DNA from: an uncultured Pedobacter sp.
Lineage (GTDB): Bacteria; Bacteroidota; Bacteroidia; Sphingobacteriales; Sphingobacteriaceae
Direction: 5' to 3'
DNA: 26,566 nt
Assembly (NCBI RefSeq): GCF_946479715.1
Contig: NZ_CAMLHF010000061.1
Location: forward strand, 1 to 26,566
The translations under genes and the position numbers were made by a program. The notes below the pieces were generated by a model, which was not told where the DNA came from, did not search any database, and worked only from the letters and a program-made list of their open reading frames with translations. Positions 24,153 to 26,566 of the stretch are shown here, piece by piece. Positions within the stretch are counted from its first letter, which is position 1, and each line of letters starts with the position of its first letter.

Positions 24153-24719
24153 TCACGATTGAAAAAATAATTTCTTTAACCTTTGTAAGCACTTATATTT
24201 TTGTGTTTTTGCGTTATCGGTATTGGTATACCCAAACTTTTCACAAATTTCCTGCATGGAAAGGTTGTTAATATAAAAGTCCTGAATAATGGTCTTGCAG
24301 GGTTCGCCTAAATGGAGGAGTGCTTCTTGCATCTTATCAAATTGCCTATCCTTTTCTTCATGCTGTTCAACATCCTCTTCTATCGCTATCACATCCTCAA
24401 AATCAGAGATGTTATTGGTTTTCTTGCTTTGCTGTGCTAACTTCTTTAACCAAATACGTCTGCAGACTGAGTATATATAGGTCTTTAGTTTACTGCTTAA
24501 CTCGAAATCTCCGCTTTTAATTTTATTATATAAAACAATTATGCCTTCCTGATACACATCTTTTGCATCATCTTCATCACCGTTATTATTTAAGATAAAC
24601 TGTAAAATCATCGGGAAATACCCCGTATACAATTTATTTAGCGCTTCTTCTGAGTTATTTAAGACCCCTAAAACTACCTCTCTATCTGTTGGAACTGAAC
24701 TGCTTAACTTATTACTCAC
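24153..24719 (-). CDS. ECF-type RNA polymerase sigma factor
   Basis: The product of about 188 residues is a sigma-70 family protein of the extracytoplasmic-function type. Region 2 spans about 25-90, with LYTGYFPMILQFILNNN, then DAKDVYQEGIIVLYNKI for core binding and -10 recognition. An acidic linker follows (IEEDVEQHEEKD), and region 4 lies at about 130-185, with FYINNLSMQEICEKFGYTNTDNAKTQKYKCLQRLKK as the helix-turn-helix (two stretches) for -35 recognition. There is no region 1.1 or 3. The start is not ATG: an in-frame stop lies just before TTG at 24722, and I prefer GTG at 24719. It leads a two-gene unit with the membrane protease and diverges from a small lipoprotein. Repeated GTAACCC sites lie upstream. 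Confidence 0.9.
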   Translation of the reverse strand: MSNKLSSSVPTDREVVLGVLNNSEEALNKLYTGYFPMILQFILNNNGDEDDAKDVYQEGIIVLYNKIKSGDFELSSKLKTYIYSVCRRIWLKKLAQQSKKTNNISDFEDVIAIEEDVEQHEEKDRQFDKMQEALLHLGEPCKTIIQDFYINNLSMQEICEKFGYTNTDNAKTQKYKCLQRLKKLFFQS

Positions 24720-24743
24720 CAATTAATACATTTAAACGTGAAT

Positions 24744-24869
24744 GGTAACCCAATGATAACAAAAAAAATTACTTTTTTTATTTCATCCTTAATACGGCAA
24801 TACTATAAAGAGTAACCCAGTAACCCGCATTAAAATATTTTTTATTTTTTTTTCAATTAGGTGGGTTAC
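24744..24869. promoter_or_regulatory. Cluster of four GTAACCC sites between sigma factor and lipoprotein genes
   Basis: GTAACCC occurs on the plus strand at 24745-24751, 24812-24818 and 24820-24826, and inverted as GGGTTAC at 24863-24869. The middle two form a perfect AGTAACCC tandem (24811-24826). Long A and T runs lie between. ECF sigma -35 elements often contain an AAC core, so the sites may be promoters used by the adjacent sigma factor, or sites for another regulator. No TAnnTTTG element was seen upstream of the lipoprotein on the plus strand. Confidence 0.5.
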
Positions 24870-24928
24870 CTTTTAAACTTTACTGTATTAATCTGTAAAA
24901 TTAATTAATTATTTAAAATAGAATTAGA

Positions 24929-25132
24929 ATGAAAAACGCATTTAAATTTGGCTTTTTAGCTTTAGCAATCTCTTTATCAGTAGCAGCTTGTAACTCTGAG
25001 AAAACAGGTGAATCTACAGATACTACTGTAACTGATTCATCTACTGTTGTTACTCAAGTTGATACTAACGTAACTGATTCAACTGTAAAAGATACTACTG
25101 TAACTACTACTGTTGATTCAACTAAACACTAG
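24929..25132 (+). CDS. Small Thr/Asp-rich lipoprotein
   Basis: The 67-residue product opens with a lipoprotein signal, MKNAFKFGFLALAISLSVAAC, with the lipobox VAAC and Cys21, so the mature protein would be only 47 residues. The mature part is low complexity: Thr, Asp, Val and Ser dominate in repeats such as TDTTVTDSS and VDTNVTDST. I know of no domain of this kind. It is probably anchored in the outer membrane and unfolded. It is divergent from the sigma factor and preceded by GTAACCC sites, so it is a candidate member of that sigma factor's regulon, and might be a substrate or signal for the neighbouring protease. A good terminator follows at 25149-25181. The gene is likely real, but the function is unknown. 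Confidence 0.75.
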   Translation: MKNAFKFGFLALAISLSVAACNSEKTGESTDTTVTDSSTVVTQVDTNVTDSTVKDTTVTTTVDSTKH

Positions 25133-25148
25133 TCATTTTTAACAAAAT

Positions 25149-25181
25149 AAAAAAGGCTTTGGAATCTCCAAGGCCTTTTTT
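25149..25181 (+). terminator. Intrinsic terminator of the small lipoprotein gene
   Basis: A long stem (25149-25163 with 25167-25181; core AAGGCTTTGGA, one G-U pair at 25158/25172) and a 3-base loop are followed by TTTTTTG. It lies 17 bases after the lipoprotein stop. The A-rich left flank means it could also act on the minus strand, but no minus-strand gene points here. Confidence 0.9.
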
Positions 25182-25237
25182 GTTCTCCAAAGTTTTGCTT
25201 TTCAGCAACCTTACTTCATTAAAAGGCTAATAAATGC

Positions 25238-25245
25238 TACATTTG
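25238..25245 (+). promoter_or_regulatory. Probable -7 element of purB
   Basis: TACATTTG matches the Bacteroidota -7 consensus TAnnTTTG at all fixed positions. A start near 25252 would leave a leader of about 18 bases before the purB ATG at 25270. No TTTG was found at the expected -33 distance. Confidence 0.45.
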
Positions 25246-25269
25246 CGCTTGTAAAAATAAGTCAAATTC

Positions 25270-26566
25270 ATGAATTTATCTCCTCTTCAAGCTATTTCTC
25301 CAGTTGATGGACGTTATAGAAACACTACTCAAAGCCTTTCTAAATATTTTTCAGAGTCAGCATTAATAAAATACAGAGTATTTGTAGAAATCGAATACTT
25401 TATTGCACTTTGTGAAACAGGCTTGCCTGGTTTAAAAGAATTCGATAAATCTATTTACGGTAAACTACGTTTAATTCATGAGCAGTTTGATGATAATCAT
25501 GCTCAGGAAATTAAAGACACAGAAAAAATTACCAATCATGATGTTAAAGCGGTTGAATATTTTATAAAAAAGCAATTTGATCAATTGGGTCTCGAAGCTT
25601 ATAAAGAATTTATCCATTTCGGATTAACATCTCAGGACATCAATAACACCGCTATACCTTATACTATTAAATTAGCTTTAAATGAAGTTTACTATCCTCA
25701 AATAGCTGAGTTAATTGCTAAAATAAAAAGTCTGGCTACTGAATGGAAAGATGTGCCTTTACTTGCGCATACGCACGGGCAGCCAGCATCCCCTACTAAA
25801 CTTGGTAAAGAGTTTATGGTATTTGCAGAACGTTTAGAGATCCAGTTAAACAACTTAAAAAACATCCCTAACAGCGCAAAATTTGGCGGTGCAACAGGTA
25901 ACTTTAATGCACACCATATTGCTTATCCTGGTGTAAACTGGGTAGATTTCTCTAACAATTTTGTAAATGAGATATTAGGTCTTTCGCGCGCTCAGTATAC
26001 TACTCAAATTGAGCATTATGATCAATTTGCGGCACAATGTGATGCTTTAAAAAGAATAAACAACATCATTATTGATCTTGATAGAGACATTTGGGCATAC
26101 ATTTCCAAAAACTACTTTAAACAAAAAATCAAAGAAGGTGAAGTTGGTTCTTCAGCAATGCCTCATAAAGTAAACCCTATTGATTTTGAAAATGCAGAGG
26201 GTAACGCTGGTATAGCAAATGCTTTATTCGAATTTTTTGCTGCTAAATTGCCAATTTCACGTTTACAGAGAGACCTTACAGATTCTACCGTACTTAGAAA
26301 TGTAGGTGTGCCTCTTGCTCATACTACAATAGCTATTGCATCTACGTTAAAAGGTTTAAATAAGTTATTGCTGAATAATGAGGCTATCCATGCTGACCTT
26401 GAAAACAACTGGGCTGTAGTTGCTGAAGCAATTCAGACTGTACTTAGAAGAGAGGCTTATCCTAATCCGTACGAAGCACTTAAAGATCTTACCCGTACCA
26501 ATCAGAAGATTACCGCTGATACCATGGCGAATTTTATTGATGGCTTAAATGTGAATGATCAGATTA
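25270..26566 (+). CDS. purB: Adenylosuccinate lyase (3' end beyond window)
   Basis: PurB acts twice in purine synthesis, cleaving SAICAR to AICAR and adenylosuccinate to AMP, each with release of fumarate. The visible 432 codons start at ATG 25270 and run off the right edge, so about 25 residues of a normal 456-residue bacterial enzyme are missing. The start MNLSPLQAISPVDGRYRN is typical. Catalytic motifs are visible: the THGQPASPT histidine motif (about 167-175) and the signature loop GSSAMPHKVNP (about 292-302) with the catalytic serine. QRDLTDSTVLRNVG follows. The long N-terminal and the SPVDGRY start place it with the E. coli-like PurB group. No neighbour of the pathway is in the window. 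The likely promoter is at 25238-25245. Confidence 0.97.
   Translation, partial: MNLSPLQAISPVDGRYRNTTQSLSKYFSESALIKYRVFVEIEYFIALCETGLPGLKEFDKSIYGKLRLIHEQFDDNHAQEIKDTEKITNHDVKAVEYFIKKQFDQLGLEAYKEFIHFGLTSQDINNTAIPYTIKLALNEVYYPQIAELIAKIKSLATEWKDVPLLAHTHGQPASPTKLGKEFMVFAERLEIQLNNLKNIPNSAKFGGATGNFNAHHIAYPGVNWVDFSNNFVNEILGLSRAQYTTQIEHYDQFAAQCDALKRINNIIIDLDRDIWAYISKNYFKQKIKEGEVGSSAMPHKVNPIDFENAEGNAGIANALFEFFAAKLPISRLQRDLTDSTVLRNVGVPLAHTTIAIASTLKGLNKLLLNNEAIHADLENNWAVVAEAIQTVLRREAYPNPYEALKDLTRTNQKITADTMANFIDGLNVNDQI

Overview
The window looks like an ordinary chromosomal stretch from an AT-rich member of the Bacteroidota, most likely Sphingobacteriaceae and close to Pedobacter. This is inferred from protein family content: a DUF4296 lipoprotein, a DUF2723 membrane protein, a THUMP-like methyltransferase, many short lipoprotein signals, weak Shine-Dalgarno sites and at least one exact TAnnTTTG promoter element. 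No taxonomic marker gene such as rRNA is present. The first 26 bases are Illumina adapter, so the left edge is a contig end, not biology. No tRNA, rRNA, CRISPR array, insertion sequence or prophage gene was seen, and no gene-free stretch exceeds 300 bases.

Layout from left to right. A truncated outer-membrane barrel gene (27-400, +) is followed by a UbiD-family decarboxylase (637-2472, -) and a Dps ferritin (2649-3128, -). Two copies of a long hairpin repeat sit in the gaps at 426-516 and 2533-2630. A LysM/double-psi-barrel cell-wall protein and uridine kinase overlap and run forward (3310-5182). They converge on a leftward block made of a DUF4296 lipoprotein, MutS2, a PQQ-type sugar dehydrogenase and the two subunits of a 3-oxoacid CoA-transferase (10765 down to 5204).

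From 10838 to 15253 five tightly packed forward genes follow: YggS-type PLP protein, SSAT-like acetyltransferase, DUF3298 lipoprotein, aspartate kinase and a THUMP-like SAM methyltransferase. A secreted TPR protein comes next. A reverse NAD(P)-binding SDR protein and a 997-residue DUF2723 (GT117-like) membrane protein diverge from 17248-17436. A 1-Cys peroxiredoxin, a DUF72 protein and two small membrane proteins run in reverse.

The most interesting locus is at the right end. An ECF-type sigma factor is translationally coupled to a single-pass membrane protein that joins an anti-sigma-like cytoplasmic N-terminus to a periplasmic trypsin-like protease domain with an intact triad. The gene pair diverges from a small Thr/Asp-rich lipoprotein. 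The 206-base region between them carries four GTAACCC heptamers. I read this as a candidate self-contained envelope-stress signalling unit; that role is inferred. The window ends inside purB.
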